Source of the DNA: Cycas panzhihuaensis
Taxonomy: Eukaryota; Cycadophyta
Direction: 5' to 3'
DNA length: 64,000 nt
Assembly (NCBI GenBank): GCA_023213395.1
Contig: CM041465.1
Coordinates: 222,339,741-222,403,740 of the forward strand
Shown here: piece by piece, positions 1 through 12,600 of the stretch
Layout of the letters: each line of letters begins with the position of its first letter
Position numbering within the stretch: position 1 is the stretch's first letter
The notes under the pieces: generated by a model
What the model saw: only the letters and a program-made list of their open reading frames with translations
Database searches by the model: none
What the model was told of the DNA's origin: nothing
Translations under genes and position numbers: made by a program

Positions 1-226
1 ATCTTTCAAAAGATCTATAAATCTCTTCCAAATTATCACTAGGCTACAAACTAGCATGAATACTACAAAAACTACTAGTTTATGGATTATATCAAGTGCA
101 TAATGCAATATCATGAATGTATAAATAATATTAAATAAAAACTATATAAGGACTATATAAAAATGAGCAAATATTGAAATATATCAAACAACAAACTATT
201 GTGGCTCAATGGCTTCAGATCAACGT

Positions 227-250
227 GCTCTAATACTAATTGATGGTGAA
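227..250 (-). other. Decayed PBS and LTR start of a minus-strand LTR element
   Basis: On the minus strand, 238 to 227 reads TAGTATTAGAGC. This matches the plant initiator-Met tRNA primer site TGGTATCAGAGC at 10 of 12 positions, and both differences are transitions (G to A, C to T). Two bases later, at 241, the plus strand reads TGATGG, a plausible LTR end. The same layout (PBS, 2-nt gap, LTR edge) recurs in the better-preserved elements of this window. The internal part of the element would lie to the left, beyond the window. I could not locate the other LTR edge. Confidence 0.5.
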
Positions 251-2044
251 ATAAGGATAGAGAAAAATAAATATTATAAGGTATACATTATGAAGAATAA
301 CAAAATTTCCATATAAAGTTAGTGGTGTTAAAGAATACCATTGGGCCATAGGACCTTGTATATATAGTCAAGACATTGGGTAAGCCTGCCATCGACTAAC
401 TTTGGTATTGAAAAATATCGTTTAAAATAAAATATAAAATAATATGTACCTATCAACTAAGTCAGCTGATGTTGGCTGCTACTGGTCCTGCAAAATTCTA
501 ATGCGATATGCATATTTTATAATTTAAATGAATATTATATCTAACACAAAGGGCTAGGTAAAAGCTTATAATAAAATACATGATATATAGGGCATCACAT
601 GATATAAATGAGGTAAGAATAGGTGGAAATCATTATAAGGGAATGGTCATTAGAAAAAAAAATATTATGACTTATTTAGAGTACTATATCTTATTATCCA
701 AGCTAAATTTTATAAAGAATAAGACCATTAAGTTAAATAAGGTAATTTTATCCTTAAATCAAGTGGTGAAAGTCCTAAAACAAAGATCAAATGAAAAATA
801 TATGTAAGTTTAAAGTTACAAGAATAAATAGTTTAAAGTTACAAGAATAAATAGGAGCAATTTATTAATGAAAAAATCATACTTGGAGGTCTACTTCTAT
901 AGTAGTTTTCTATATTTTATTTTAGAACTAATCTCTAATTTTAACTTTACATTGAATAGAGCAATAAGAGCTTTCTATAGACTCATAGAAGTCTCTAAAT
1001 AGATGCTAAACAAGAAAGTTGTTGCAATTTAAAGTTGAAAGGGGTAAAGATTCCCTAGTTATAAATTTAGAAAGATTCAATAAGTTAGTAACTTTAAATG
1101 GATAAAATATTATTTTGAATTATTTTCTTAGCCTTAAATAATTATCCCAGGTTGATAAACATTTTGAGACTTTTAAAATAAGTAGCATAAGTCCAAAATT
1201 AGATGCTAGATAAGGAAGTAATAGTATTTAAATTTGGGCTTGTAAGTCAATTTTTTTTTGTAAATTATTAAAATTTCATATTTTATAAAATTACAAAATT
1301 AAATCTTATGAGAGTAGTGAGGAGTTTGTCAGTGAGGAGCTTGCAAAGTTGTAAAGTCATAAGGAATAAAACCTCAAAAATAGAAAAAAAATTATATAAC
1401 TCACTTGATGCTTTGGTATTTTTCTTTCTTCACTTATTGTTTCAAAGATATATTAAGGGCTATCTATCTATGCATATAAATTTTATGCACAAAAAATATT
1501 TAAGTTGATAATTTTATAATTTATTATTAAATTCACTTAGTTAAATGAAAAATCACTTCTAAATAGCCCTCTATTATTTTAGTGATATATCACTTATTCA
1601 AAGTTAGATTTTGATGATTCTAATTGTATTGGAATCTTTTTCTAAGGATATTCATATCTATGTAAAGAGATTTAATTATATAAACTAGTAAGGTGTTTCC
1701 ATTTGTATAAAATGTCAAAATTTATGGTATGATAATGTAAATAGTAGTTGTTAGATTTTCATAGTTTTATTTATAACTTACTTATCTATTAATAAAATTA
1801 GGTCAAGTTAGTCTTATTAAAATCATATTAAAGGTAACTATACACTTAGATATGTGGGAATCACTAAGGTACTTATTATATAAAGATATTGTTCATAGTT
1901 GGAAATAAAGATATTTAATAATTACACCACCAACGATAACTATTAATATTGTTGTAACTATTGAGTAAACTAGGTCCCAATAACTAGAAATCACCACCAA
2001 GATCTAAACTATTTTACAACTAGTTACAAGAATTGAAACTAAAA
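251..2044. other. AT-rich stretch without recognisable gene
   Basis: About 1.8 kb of AT-rich sequence. It probably begins with LTR sequence of the element whose PBS is at 227-238. The two short open frames here (580-807 and 1308-1508, plus) show no recognisable motif and have the low-complexity composition of random AT-rich DNA. The only structure I see is a small tandem duplication at 808-853. Confidence 0.5.
808..853. repeat. 23-bp perfect tandem duplication
   Basis: Positions 808-830 and 831-853 are identical, beginning GTTTAAAGTTACAAG. There are two copies, exact and adjacent, consistent with a simple slippage duplication in non-coding DNA. Confidence 0.9.
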
Positions 2045-2445
2045 TTTAACATGGAAGTTCTTAAACTAGAGATAATATAATAAATAAATTAGAAAGCCAA
2101 AGTATCACATATACACCCAATATAACGTGGTAAAACCTAGTAGTATGTTAGGGAAGTATCCACACAGGAAAGGTATCAATCTTTATTATTAAAGAATGGA
2201 GAAATGTATATAATCTATAGTAGAATACTCATAGCAACAACAACCAGCTGCCTAACTCATCACAGTATATCCAATACATTGAATACCATCAACATAATAA
2301 AAAAACACCCTAAATTAGGCTATATAAGAGAGTCATACAAGGCACAAATCTTGACCATCGAATCATTAGTATTTTAAATAAATAACCTCGTTTCTCTTTA
2401 CAATTTAATATGCTTTTCAGTGCTATCATTTTGGATTAGGAGCTA
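2045..2445 (+). repeat. LTR-like fragment, plus orientation (probably copia)
   Basis: This stretch has the look of a retrotransposon LTR. An AACGTGG block near 2122 resembles a block often seen in plant copia LTRs. A TATA-box-like CTATATAAG lies near 2321-2329, AATAAATAA polyadenylation-like signals follow at about 2376, and a degenerate PBS-like TGGATTAGGAGC starts near 2433. That last string fits TGGTATCAGAGC only if one base was lost. C-run-rich sequence follows at 2448-2528. No partner LTR and no coding remnant was found, so the family and the edges are uncertain. It could be a solo or truncated LTR next to the LINE insertion site. Confidence 0.3.
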
Positions 2446-2620
2446 TTACCCCTAAACCCCCTCTTTGCAAGGGGTGGTTTTGGTGCCCCCCGTACCTCCT
2501 TTGGATCCTCCTAAGAAAGTTTAGGGGGGGAATAATACTACTAACCTATTAAAATTTTAGCCTCCAAAACATTATTGTCATATTATCTAATAGTAACCAC
2601 TATAGCCCAATTCTTTCCAC

Positions 2621-2636
2621 TAAACTTAAATGGTAT
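2621..2636. repeat. LINE target-site duplication, left copy
   Basis: TAAACTTAAATGGTAT here and TAAACTTGAATGGTAT at 8855-8870 differ at one of 16 positions and bracket the LINE exactly. The left copy abuts the T-rich stretch that is the poly(A) tail on the minus strand. Length and placement match target-primed reverse transcription by an L1-type element. Confidence 0.9.
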
Positions 2637-2880
2637 TTTTTTTGTTTTTTTGATTTAGTAAAAAATTAGAATGTGTTTTGATAGGTCCCCAAACCTTTTA
2701 TAACAGCAGCCTACCCACCGGTTATGGAACAGAATGGCCATGACATGCCTATGGCCTAGAGTAACTCAACACCCATATTATCTCACTACACCATGACAAG
2801 CCTAATGGCTAGCTCTCTCAACTTTGGGCTAATACATCCACTCTAACTAGACTTAGAAGATCCTCTAGGAAATTCTCTTT

Positions 2881-3135
2881 CTAAACCCTCATTCTCTTAT
2901 TTAAAACTACCCAGTTGGCAAGCCAATCCATAGCTGCATTACCTTCCCTATACGTATGCCAAATCTGGGTACTCTGTTTGGATCTTAAAATATCTTGAGC
3001 ATCCCTCACCATATCCACATTGTACCAATTAGCCTCCATCTCCCCCTTGAGAATCCTGATCACATTCAGAGAGTCTCCTTCTATCATTACCTTATCATTG
3101 TCATCCTCGTCAACCATAGCTATAGCTCTTTTCAT
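2881..3135 (-). pseudogene. LINE ORF2 C-terminal RNase H domain
   Basis: The frame shows the plant LINE RNase H signature: an EGDSLNVI block about 19 residues in (the Asp of the ..GDS.. motif), then HTYREGN and a following A-MDWLAN block in which the family usually has AD-LAN. The N-terminal part that carries the first catalytic Asp is not in this frame and lies upstream to about 3250 with disruptions. In L1-type plant elements this domain removes the RNA template. It is the last domain of ORF2, about 230 nt before the A-rich tail. Confidence 0.85.
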
Positions 3136-3633
3136 AGCCTTAAGTTCAACACTATGATTTATTTGTTAATCATAGTATTCCACAAAGGCCCATCTTACCG
3201 ACCCATCTGGGTATCTACATAGACCACCCCCTAGCCTCACCTGGGTTACCTTTTGATACCTTATTAAAATTTATTTTGATCTAGTTTTCATTAGGTCCTA
3301 CCACAAACACTTTCCCCTTTTTACCCTAGTGATCTTAGGTCTCCTAATTCCCTAGTTGTCCATGATGCTTCCCTCCCCCTTCGAAACCACTTCCTCATCC
3401 AAAGGTTTAATCATTTCTACTATCACTTGTCAAGTCATCTCACAGAGCCTAGGTTCATCCATCTCTTTCCCTTAGAAAATTCTTCTATTACGTTCCTTCC
3501 GAATATTCCAAATTGCCATGGGCATAATTAGTTTCTAGAGTAGTCCCAACATCATACTCCTAAAGGAAGATTTCTACAACATCCATTGATCTACTTGGGT
3601 CCTAAGAAGCACCTAGTCTATCCCAAGATTGGA

Positions 3634-4437
3634 CTAAATATAGGTCCAAATTCCCCTGGAGAAGGGATAGTGGATACTAATATGGTCCAAAGGCTCCTCA
3701 TCATTCTCACATAATGTACATCTATTTCGCATGGCTAAGCCTCGCCTGTGGAGATTATCAATTGTCAATATCTTATTCTGCAGACAGAGCCACCGAAAGA
3801 CTGCCACCTTTAGAATAAGCCCCAACTTCCAAACCCTAGCCAGTATTGGGTTCTTACCAAACCCCTCCTCCATACATATAGTTTGATAACCCTCCTTCAC
3901 AGAGTGTGTCCCAGAGGGGGGAGTGAGACCATATTATTGTATTAGCTAATGGCATTTAGGGAATATATCGATGGTTCAACTCACTCTTAAGGATCTAAAT
4001 ATTATCCCCCCCTCATGGATCCCTTGTAATTCTTCAAAGGATCTCTACATTTTATCTTTGCCTTGACCCTCCCAGTAGTCCTTAACCAACGAGCTAAAGG
4101 TACCTTCATAGACCCCCTACAGATTACCAATAGAGGGCCTATCCTTTAATTTGTAGTCTCTATACCATTTGTCCTCCCAAAACTTGATGCTTTCCCCATT
4201 CCCCAACTTGCATATCATGCCCCTAGTTAAAATGGGTCTTGCATGAACCAACCCTTTCCAAATAAAGGAACCAGAAACTTCCCCTATCTCATCTTTCAAA
4301 AAGTGCCTACTCCTTAGGTACCTTTTGGCAATGATATTTCCCCACTGGGTGCCATCATCTTTCACCAGTCTCCACCCAAGTTTGGTCACTAAATCCCTAT
4401 TAAACCTTCTCAACCTTCCGATGTTGAGCCCTCCCAC
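3634..4437 (-). pseudogene. LINE ORF2 C-terminal half: connection and zinc-binding region
   Basis: Two open stretches in order. 4437-4117 begins MGGLNIGRL and contains NRDLVTKLGWRL and KFWEDKWY, the conserved post-RT region of plant L1 ORF2. 3900-3634 carries the zinc-binding block RCTLCENDEEPLDHISIHYP, in which the usual final Cys after the His is now Tyr. Stops and a frameshift separate the pieces. The region follows the RT and precedes RNase H, as expected. It helps template binding in the family, but this copy cannot be expressed intact. Confidence 0.88.
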
Positions 4438-4799
4438 CCACCTGGGCCTACATACCTTGTCCTAAGAAACTAAGTAAAATCTATCCTTATTCTCTATGCT
4501 AGACTAGAGGAATCTTTTCTGAATTCCTTCTAACATCAAAATGATCTTACTTAGAATCTTGAAGATTGATATCATGTAGACCAGAAGGCTCTGTAATGAG
4601 GCCATCACTAGATGAATTTTGCCTACTTGACTAAGGAGGGAACCCTTCCAACTAGCCAACTTCCTTCGGATCCTATCCATAATAGGGTCCCAAGGTCCTT
4701 ACTCATATTTCCTACAAATAAAGGCATCCCCAAGTAAGTGGATGGAAGAGTTCTAATAGGGATCTCCATCTCCCTATCGATCCTCCTCTGCAGTCTCTC

Positions 4800-6031
4800 A
4801 GGGATGTTGATGAAGAAAATGGAACTCTTTTCCAGGTTGATTTTCTAATTTGTAGCCCTCTCATAAGCCTGGAGCCCAGTCTTATATGCTCTAGCTTCCC
4901 CTAGGGCCACCTTACCTAGAAAGATATTATCATCAACAAATTGATGATGAACAATATTATCAATGCTAGATGAAGGTTTAGACCCAGTCACCTATCCTTT
5001 CCTTATGGCCTCCTCAACAACCCTCCCTAATATTTCTACCATAATGATAAACGAGTAGGGGGATAAAGGATCCCCCTTCCTTAATCCTCTAAAAATAGGG
5101 AAGAAGGGATTCAAGGTACCATTTATCAGAACAGAGAAGGAAGGGCCAGATATACAATAGCACATCTAACCCCTCCAAACCTTGTCAAAGCAAAAGGCCT
5201 AGAGGTAATCCATTAGGCAGTCCTAGGCCACTCGATCATAAGCTTTGGACATGTCATTTTTCACCAACATGCCAGCCTCTTTCTTGTGGTAGACTGAATG
5301 AGTTGTCTCATGGACCATTATTCTACTATCTAAGATTTGTCTGCCTTTCACAAATCTATCTTGATTTGGGGATATGATAAGCGATAAGAAATTCTTTAAT
5401 CTGTTTGTTAGAATTTTCACCAAAATTTTATACTTTACATTACAAAGGCTTATCGATCTAAAGTCCTCCATGACTTTTGCTCCTTCCTTCTTAGGATCAA
5501 CACCAAAAAAGTCATTTGCCACTCCTTTAGAATTATTTTCTTCTTAATAAATTCATTTAGAGCTAGTTTTAGATCCTCTTTGATTATATCCCAGAATTTT
5601 TGGAAAAAACTAGGAGGGAAACCATCTAGCCCAAGAGCTTTATCTTGGCCCATGTTGAAGAGAGCCTTCTCCAGTTCCTCCAATGTAAAAGGATCCATCA
5701 ACCTTCTATTTTGGACTTCATTGATTAGCTTTAGAATATGTCTCATAAGATTCTTCCTTAGTTCTGTCTCTTAGAAATTAAGTTCTTCAAATAAGTTCTT
5801 AAAGTATTCCATAGCAATGTCCTTGATTTCCTCTTCTATCTCATGATTGACTCTATCTGCACTACATAGAGTATTTATTTTGTTACAGGACCTATGTTTC
5901 AATGTGGACATATGAAAAAACTTAGTATTCCTGTCTCCCTCCAATAAGCAGAGAGCTCTAGATTTTTGTTTCCAATGTATTTCCTCTTTAGCCAACATAT
6001 CTTCCAAGTTTTTTGTAGTCAAATGGTCCAA
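4800..6031 (-). pseudogene. LINE ORF2 reverse transcriptase
   Basis: The RT core is recognisable across several frames. 5746-5450 has the LEELEKALFNMGQDKALGLD block, matching the family's A..M...KAPGPDG. 5522-5223 has FRSISLCNVKYKILVKILTN and ends NDMSKAYDRV, the motif with the first catalytic Asp. Further on, at minus 4940-4929, is FVDD, the catalytic pair, intact. An upstream segment (6031-5771) includes SRALCLLEGDRNTKFFH, the usual RT-leading block. Stops, several of them TAG, and frameshifts break it up. Confidence 0.92.
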
Positions 6032-6479
6032 CTAGTCCAAAATGTCAGACCTCCCTTCCTCTTAGATCCTACCCTCTACCATATTAAGCTCCTGAAGAAG
6101 TCTACCTTTGGCCTAAAAAATGTTTCTAAAAACTTCTTTGTTCCAAGCTTGAATCTGTCTCTTAACCCAATTCAACCTTTTAGAGAACCTAGACATATCA
6201 TGTCCCTTCACTGGGATACTCCCCTATTCCCTAACCTTGTCCCTAAGATCTGGGTGCCTCAGCCATATAAGCTTAAACCAAAAGGAAGCCCCCTAATGAG
6301 TACTTAAAGTACTAAATTCTAACATGAAAGGTGAATGGTTAGAGGCCACCTTCGAAAGTGCTTCTAATTTAATGTTTCCATGGAGACTTATCCATTCATA
6401 GTTTATCAACAACCTGTCTAACTTAATCTAGATGTGGTTGTACCCTAGTCTTCTATTTGACCAAGTGTGCCTGGCCCCT

Positions 6480-6960
6480 CTAAGCGAGACATCTAATAAT
6501 CCCCTTCTTCGTAAGAAATACCCCAAGTTTGACATGCTCCTGGACTAGCCCTCTTGACCTCCTTTCTTTTCTCTTAGGTATAGGGATGTATTTAGGTCCC
6601 CTACAATTATCCTGGGGCCCTTCCAATCTTTGTAGATAGTCATCATCCTGTCCCACAAGTTCTTTCTTCCTTCCACCATTGTTGGAGTATAAATCTTGGC
6701 GGCAAAGCATTGGATATTTTTTCTCCTACAGGTAAGGCAAACAATCATGAAATGCTCTTCTTGAACTATACTTATCCCCTGCCAGATTCTGGGGTCCCAT
6801 AGAATAACCATACCTCCTAATCTAAGAGATCCCTCTTTTTCCAACATCTCACCATTCCTCCAGATCTTGTTTTTTACCTTTGTTTCCTTAACCTTCTCAA
6901 GTTTCATTTCCTGCAACATCATAATATCCTCTCCTATTCTAAATCTCAAATCCTTGACAA
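6480..6960 (-). pseudogene. LINE ORF2 endonuclease (EEP/APE-like)
   Basis: 6949-6545 contains DIMMLQEMKLEK, matching the catalytic QE-K motif of APE-like endonucleases, then GGMVILWD and, near the end, RIIVGDLNTSL, matching the GDFN motif. The frame then shifts into 6710-6480. In the family this domain nicks target DNA to start target-primed reverse transcription. It sits upstream of the RT, as expected, and is inactivated by frameshift and stops. Confidence 0.9.
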
Positions 6961-7574
6961 TTCACTATCTAGAGGGGGCATTCAGACCCCTAACATTCTA
7001 GGATAATATCCTCATGATCGTGCCCCCTCGTGATGGCCCTTAAGGGTCATATTCTAGTCCTGAGAAATGGGCCTTCAATAACCCCTTCCGTTAGGGTTTG
7101 CTGAAATCCTTAGTCAATTTGGGAAACCATTTCCCTTTCTCTAATCACTTTCTTTAATGATCTTCCAACCCTTCTATCACTTCCTAAGTCTAGGGATCTT
7201 CTCATTACCCACCTACGATCCTCACTAGGTGGCCTCTCTAGCCCTCTCACATACTGGGCTCCCTCAGCCCTATAGTCTACTCCCTCTTGATGCTCCTCTT
7301 CCATAACTGTTGACACTTACTACACTTCCATCTGACCTGCGGGATGATCCTTCTCATCACCTTCCTCTGAGAGATGGTCCTCCTTGTCCTAGTTTATCTC
7401 CTTCATCTTCTCAGCATGAGTATTCTCAACTACCTCAAGTAGGGCCTCCTTATTCCTCCTCTCATCACCCTTAAGGCATTCCTCTCCCATGGTTGTTAGC
7501 CCTTGCTGCCCTTCCTCTTGACCTAAGGGTCATTCTTTTTCCTCAATTTCCACTAGGATGGAAGCCTCCTCATT

Positions 7575-8390
7575 CTAGTTTAATTGATGAGTTTCAACTG
7601 TCTTTGTCCCCAGGGCATCACCCATGTTTGTTTCTACCCCTGGATCCTCAATAGCCCTACTCGTGCCCCCCTTCTTGCCAACCCCATCCTTATTTGGTTC
7701 TCCTTGGAACTTCAAAGGGAGATCCCTAAGGCATCTATATCTAGAACATCTAAAGCCATCCATCTCATAAGACAACTTTTGATCAATGTTCCACCCCTCT
7801 ATTTCAATACTAACCTCTTCCAAGAGGTTTTTATTGAGTCTCGATAAAGCACAAGACCTAGCGTTTATCAAGTGGGTTCTATTCTTTATTACTAAGTTTG
7901 TCACTAACAGTGGCCCTACTACTTTATCCACCCCTCTTACTACTTCCAAGTTCTAAAACTGTAGAAGTAACCCTAGCATCTAGACCCAGATTAGAGCTTA
8001 TTTTATCATTGGAACTAATGGGTCAAAATTTAGATGCTACTTTTCTAAGATAATTGCCTTTCTTCCAAGCATCCAAGGTGATTTTAGGAGAATGCCAATC
8101 ATATCTTCTTGGTTTGTGAACCGAAAAAGAGCACAACCTTTGGGCATAACTATTACCTCCTCCACTAGATTCTTCATTTTCTACTTATTCACTGCCCATT
8201 TCCTAATGATATCAAGCCTTGGTCTAGGCCCTGAAAACCTACCAACTGAACTGTTTTCCCAATGTTTCTCTGTCTTCTTAGTAAGGTCTTTTGGTACAAG
8301 GATTTTTATGTGGTTGTCTTGGTAGACTAGGTTTATTTCATACTCCTTTGAACCAACATTTCTTAGCATATCAAGGTATTTCCTTCCCAA
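7575..8390 (-). pseudogene. LINE ORF1, gag-like with degenerate zinc knuckle
   Basis: The N-terminal piece (8390-8181) and the following frame read like plant L1 ORF1 of the DUF4283 type: ALFRFTNQEDMIGILLKSPW, then NFDPLVPM, then EEVSIEIEGWNIDQKLSYEM and a degenerate knuckle after GFRCSRYRC, where the family has GFRC--C----GH----C. Stops and at least one frameshift separate the pieces. ORF1 binds the element RNA. It ends upstream of a linker that leads to the endonuclease of ORF2. Confidence 0.82.
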
Positions 8391-8854
8391 AGAAGAGGAC
8401 TGGGTCTAGTTTTTATGGTCTGGTTGCTCTATACTTATAAGCAAAATCACTACAAAGCATAATAAAAACTGATAGTCTAAGACTCACTTGACTTCCATGT
8501 ATCTTCACTGTCTAAATCTTGTTCCATGAGGCTTTCATTTGGCTACTTGCTACCATTCCATGCAGTGATACCTCAAAATACCACAACGTGGGCACCCTCC
8601 ATTCAGTAATTACTCATGAAGCTCTAGAAATAAAGGAAACCCTAACTAGGTATCATCATTCTACCATTCCCAGCTGACAGACTTTATAGCCTTTGGAGGA
8701 GGGGTGACTCAAACATCTAGGGCCATGTCCCTCCTTGAATCTTTGTTTCTCTCCTAAGACGAGGCCTTCATGAGGAACCCTAGCTGTCACCAACAGTGTG
8801 CATGCCTATTCGTCGCCTGCTACTGTTCCATTTGCCACTGCCCATTATTACAAA

Positions 8855-8870
8855 TAAACTTGAATGGTAT
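8855..8870. repeat. LINE target-site duplication, right copy
   Basis: TAAACTTGAATGGTAT, one mismatch to the left copy at 2621-2636. It marks the 5' end of the minus-strand LINE. Confidence 0.9.
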
Positions 8871-9600
8871 TGATGGTAATAAATTGACTCATATTTAGAT
8901 AGGAGAATTAGTTATAGAGGTGTAAGGAGGAAGAGATTTTTTTCTTTTTTCCATCAAAAGAGAATTTTTATATAAATATAGGTTTTAGAATATAAAATTT
9001 TATGAAGATCTAGGATATAACTAAATAACTTTTATAGGGATTTGACTTGGTTTTTAAGTCTTAATTTCACAAGGATAATAAAAGGGAGGTATTTAAATGT
9101 AATGGTGGTGGTTTCATTAATTTTTCATGGCTAGATCAATGAGAAATATTGATTAATTAGTAAAAATTATACTCTCTATTTTAAAAATAATTATGATAGA
9201 AGTTTTTTTCCCCAAGAAATTAGTAGCAAAGCTTTTAAGAAGCTTGGACATGGTGTTCTAAGTCTTATTTGAGCCTTGACTTTTATATAATTATTATATG
9301 AATCCATATCATAGAACTATAATTTCAAATGAGACTATCTAGTATGGATTGTATTTCTTAGTTAATTATCTTTAACTTGTGTAAGGGGCTTGATTGGTAA
9401 GTTTCATGAATATGTATATGAATTAATTTCATCAGGTTATTTTAAAGGTGATAAAATATAGTTTATGGATGAAGGTAGGGTCAAGTGGTCCCTTATTCTC
9501 TAGTTTTATAAAAAAGTATTTGGGTTGGGATCTCATGTTCTCTTCAATATTGGGTAAACTCATTATTATATTTATTTAGATAAGTAATCATAATTCCTAG
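8871..9600. other. AT-rich stretch without recognisable gene
   Basis: About 730 bp with no reading frame I can assign. It contains one copy (9530-9577) of a 48-bp sequence repeated exactly at 11207-11254. The copia pol to its right fades out around 9600, so this may include lost copia sequence or older flanking DNA. Confidence 0.45.
9530..9577. repeat. 48-bp exact repeat, copy 1
   Basis: Identical over 48 bases to 11207-11254, beginning ATCTCATGTTCTCTTCAATA. It lies at the edge of the decayed copia, outside any open frame. The second copy is 1.7 kb away inside the same element. Confidence 0.95.
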
Positions 9601-12600
9601 TGTACATATAGTCATTACTATATAAAGCTACATTCAAAATTGAATTTTTATCTATCTCAACATATATAAGTTAGGGTATGATTAGCTTCTTAAGAATCTC
9701 ATATTTAAAGTAATTATCAATCCTATAAGACCATGCTCTAGGTGTTTATTTGACCCTATATAGGGCTTTCTTTAATCTATAGTCCTTATTTTCATTTCCT
9801 TTAGCTTCAAGACCTTTTCATTATGAGATATAAATTTCCTCATCTACATACTTATTTAAAAAGGCATATTTTACTTCTATTTGGTGAATCATACAACCAT
9901 GTTATGTAGTTAAGGCTAGAATCAATCTAATTATCATCATCCTTGCTATAGGTAAAAATGCCTCATTATAATCAATGCCTTCAATCTATGCATAGCCTTT
10001 TGTAGCTAATTGATCCTTATATTTGTTGATAAATCCATATAACCTATACTTAGTCCTATAGACCTATTTATATAGGTCCCAAATCAACCAACTCCCATGT
10101 AATATTTTTTACTAAGGCATTATACTCTTCCATCATGACTTTTGTACACTCATCTTAATTGTTTTCCTCTTTAAAATTTTTAGGCTTATTATTTTCCATC
10201 ACTTGTGTCATCAAGGTAAAATTCATTAAACTTTAAGATTGAGTAGTTCTCCTCCCAAATTTTATATCGAAAATGTCTTGTTATATATAACTTCTTTAGA
10301 CTCATTTAAGAAACCTTTAATTAACTTTGATTAAAGTAGATGGTCTTGATACACCTCTATTAGTCATTATAAATATATTTATGTAACTTATACTAGGTTT
10401 TATATCAATAATTATACTTTTACTTTTGTCCTTTTCTATATCTTCTTGATAAATACCATCTTCATTGAAGATGACTTCCCTACTTATTATATATTTCTTT
10501 TCCTTAAGGTCATACAATTTATAGGATTTTGAAGTATCACTATATCCTATAAATATGCACTTAATACTTTTATTATCCAACTTAGTTCCTTTCTATATTA
10601 GAAAATATACATATATAATACACCCAAATACTCTTAAATATTTAATGTTATGCTTATGGCCTAACCAAGTGTCAAGTGTGATACATTTCATTTACTTAGT
10701 TGTACACTTATTTAATAACTAAATAGTTATATAAGTAACTTCTGCCCAAAATTCATTAATAAGGTGTTTTTCCTTGAGTATACTCTTAAATATCTCAATT
10801 ATTATTTTGTTATTTCTATATGCTAGCCCATTTTATTAAGGGGTCTAAGGGTTGGTTAATTATTTTTTGATTCCATTATATCTATAATATTCTTTGAACT
10901 TATTGGAGATGAACCCTCCTCCATTATCTAATCTAAGGGTTAATTTTGTGATTATTTTACCTCTTAATGATTGTCTTGAAATTAATAAAGCATTGAAATG
11001 ATTTTTATTTAAAGTTGAGGAAATATACCTAAGTCATCCTTGAGTAATCATCAATAAACTTTGTAAAATACCTTATCCCACCAATGAACATAATATACAT
11101 TGGTCTAAATAAATCTACATATTCTTATTGAAGTGGTCCTTTAAGTTTAAAGATTTCATTTAGGAATTCTTCCATCTATTATTTTCTTAGTCCACACCCT
11201 TCATGAATCTCATGTTCTCTTCAATATTGGGTAAACTCATTATTATATTTATTTTTTTCATTGGGGATAAGTTGTTATAATTTACATGGCCAAATCTCTA
11301 ATGCCATATCTCACTATTTAACTCAATTGATGCGTTTAAGGTATAAAAATCAGTAGAGGATATAACTAACTTGAATAAGTTATCATTGGTCATTTGTCCC
11401 TTATCCATTACGACTTTATTTTATAATTTGTCCTTGATTATGCATTCTCCATCATCAAATATGACCTTATATTTTTGCTCTCTCATTTGTCCAATATATA
11501 ATAAATTCTTCCTAAATATTAAGATATGGAGTATATCATTGATATACTTAATTTCTTTACAATTTGTTTAAAGGAACACATTCCCTTTTCTAATTGCTTC
11601 TTGAGTAGTGTTATCCCCAAATATTATTTTACTCATTTCAAAATTATCACACTTCTCAAACACTTTCCTTCTATGGGTCATATGAATGGAGCATCCCAAA
11701 TCAATATACTAACTATTATCTTCTTCATTGGCTATGAGGCTTGATAAGAAGAGCCTCTTATTCTCTCTTGTCTCTTCTATAGTTGTGTTAGCTACTCCTC
11801 TCTCCATGTTGCACCTTTTGAGAGAATATTTTTTTTGTAAGTGTCCATTTCTTTTGTAATAGGAACATTGTATTATTCCTCTCCCTTTTCCTCTAGGACT
11901 TTTATCCCTTTAACCTTAATTTCTTGCTCTAAGATTTTGTCCTCTACCTTTATAGGTTTATGGTCTATAGCTTTGTGCCTAGTTTCCAAAAGATTATTCT
12001 TTGTTTCTATAAAATTATTCTTAATTTCTAAAACATTATCTTCTATTATATTAATTTATACCATTAGAGACTTAAACTCTTATTCTTAAACTTTGATTTT
12101 CATAATGATTTTGTGGCTTAATACCTGCCTTAGTGATAAAGGTATATATCAAGAAATCTCCTCAACTCTTTTTCTCCTCAATAGTAAGTAAAATGACACT
12201 TAGTTGGTCTACCTTCAATGTAGTAAGGTCCTATAAAACTTCTATACTTAAGGAAACTATCTTAAGTTTCTTTAGTTTGCCTGCACTCTTTCATATCTTC
12301 TCGATTTCTCTTTGTTCACTTATATTTTCACCTAGGATCCTCATTCAATTTACTAATCTTTATATCTTAGTGATGAAGTCATTTACTCCTTCATTGTAGT
12401 TCATTTAGTAATTTTTCAATTTGGTCTTTAATATGTGTTTCTTTAACATTACTAACTCCTTCATATACAATCCTTAATGCCTCCCAAACTACTTTTGAAA
12501 TTGTCACCTCCTTAACTTGTGGAAATATATGGTCCTATAACATGCAAAATATGAATGCAAATGCCTTATTGTCATTCTTATCATTCTCCTTGAATATCTT

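Larger units (their letters stand above)
2637..8854 (-). mobile_element. Full-length L1-type LINE, decayed
   Basis: A 6.2-kb non-LTR retrotransposon on the minus strand. In order from the 5' end (right): untranslated leader (about 8400-8854); ORF1, gag-like (7575-8390); ORF2 with endonuclease (6480-6960), reverse transcriptase (4800-6031), zinc-binding region (3634-4437) and a C-terminal RNase H (2881-3135); then a short 3' UTR and an A-rich tail (2637-2655, T-rich on plus). A 16-bp target duplication flanks it. The layout is that of the plant L1 clade. Both ORFs carry stops and frameshifts, so the copy is dead. Because the 5' end is intact and the duplication is still legible, it is a complete insertion and not a 5'-truncated one. 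Confidence 0.92.

Noticed and set aside
580-1508. Two small plus-strand ORFs (580-807, 1308-1508)
   Set aside because: No motif, no neighbouring signals, low-complexity composition in AT-rich DNA.
7584-8325. Plus-strand ORFs over the LINE (for example 7584-7847, 8092-8325, 5966-6307)
   Set aside because: Antisense shadows of the LINE ORFs, which have recognisable protein motifs on the minus strand.
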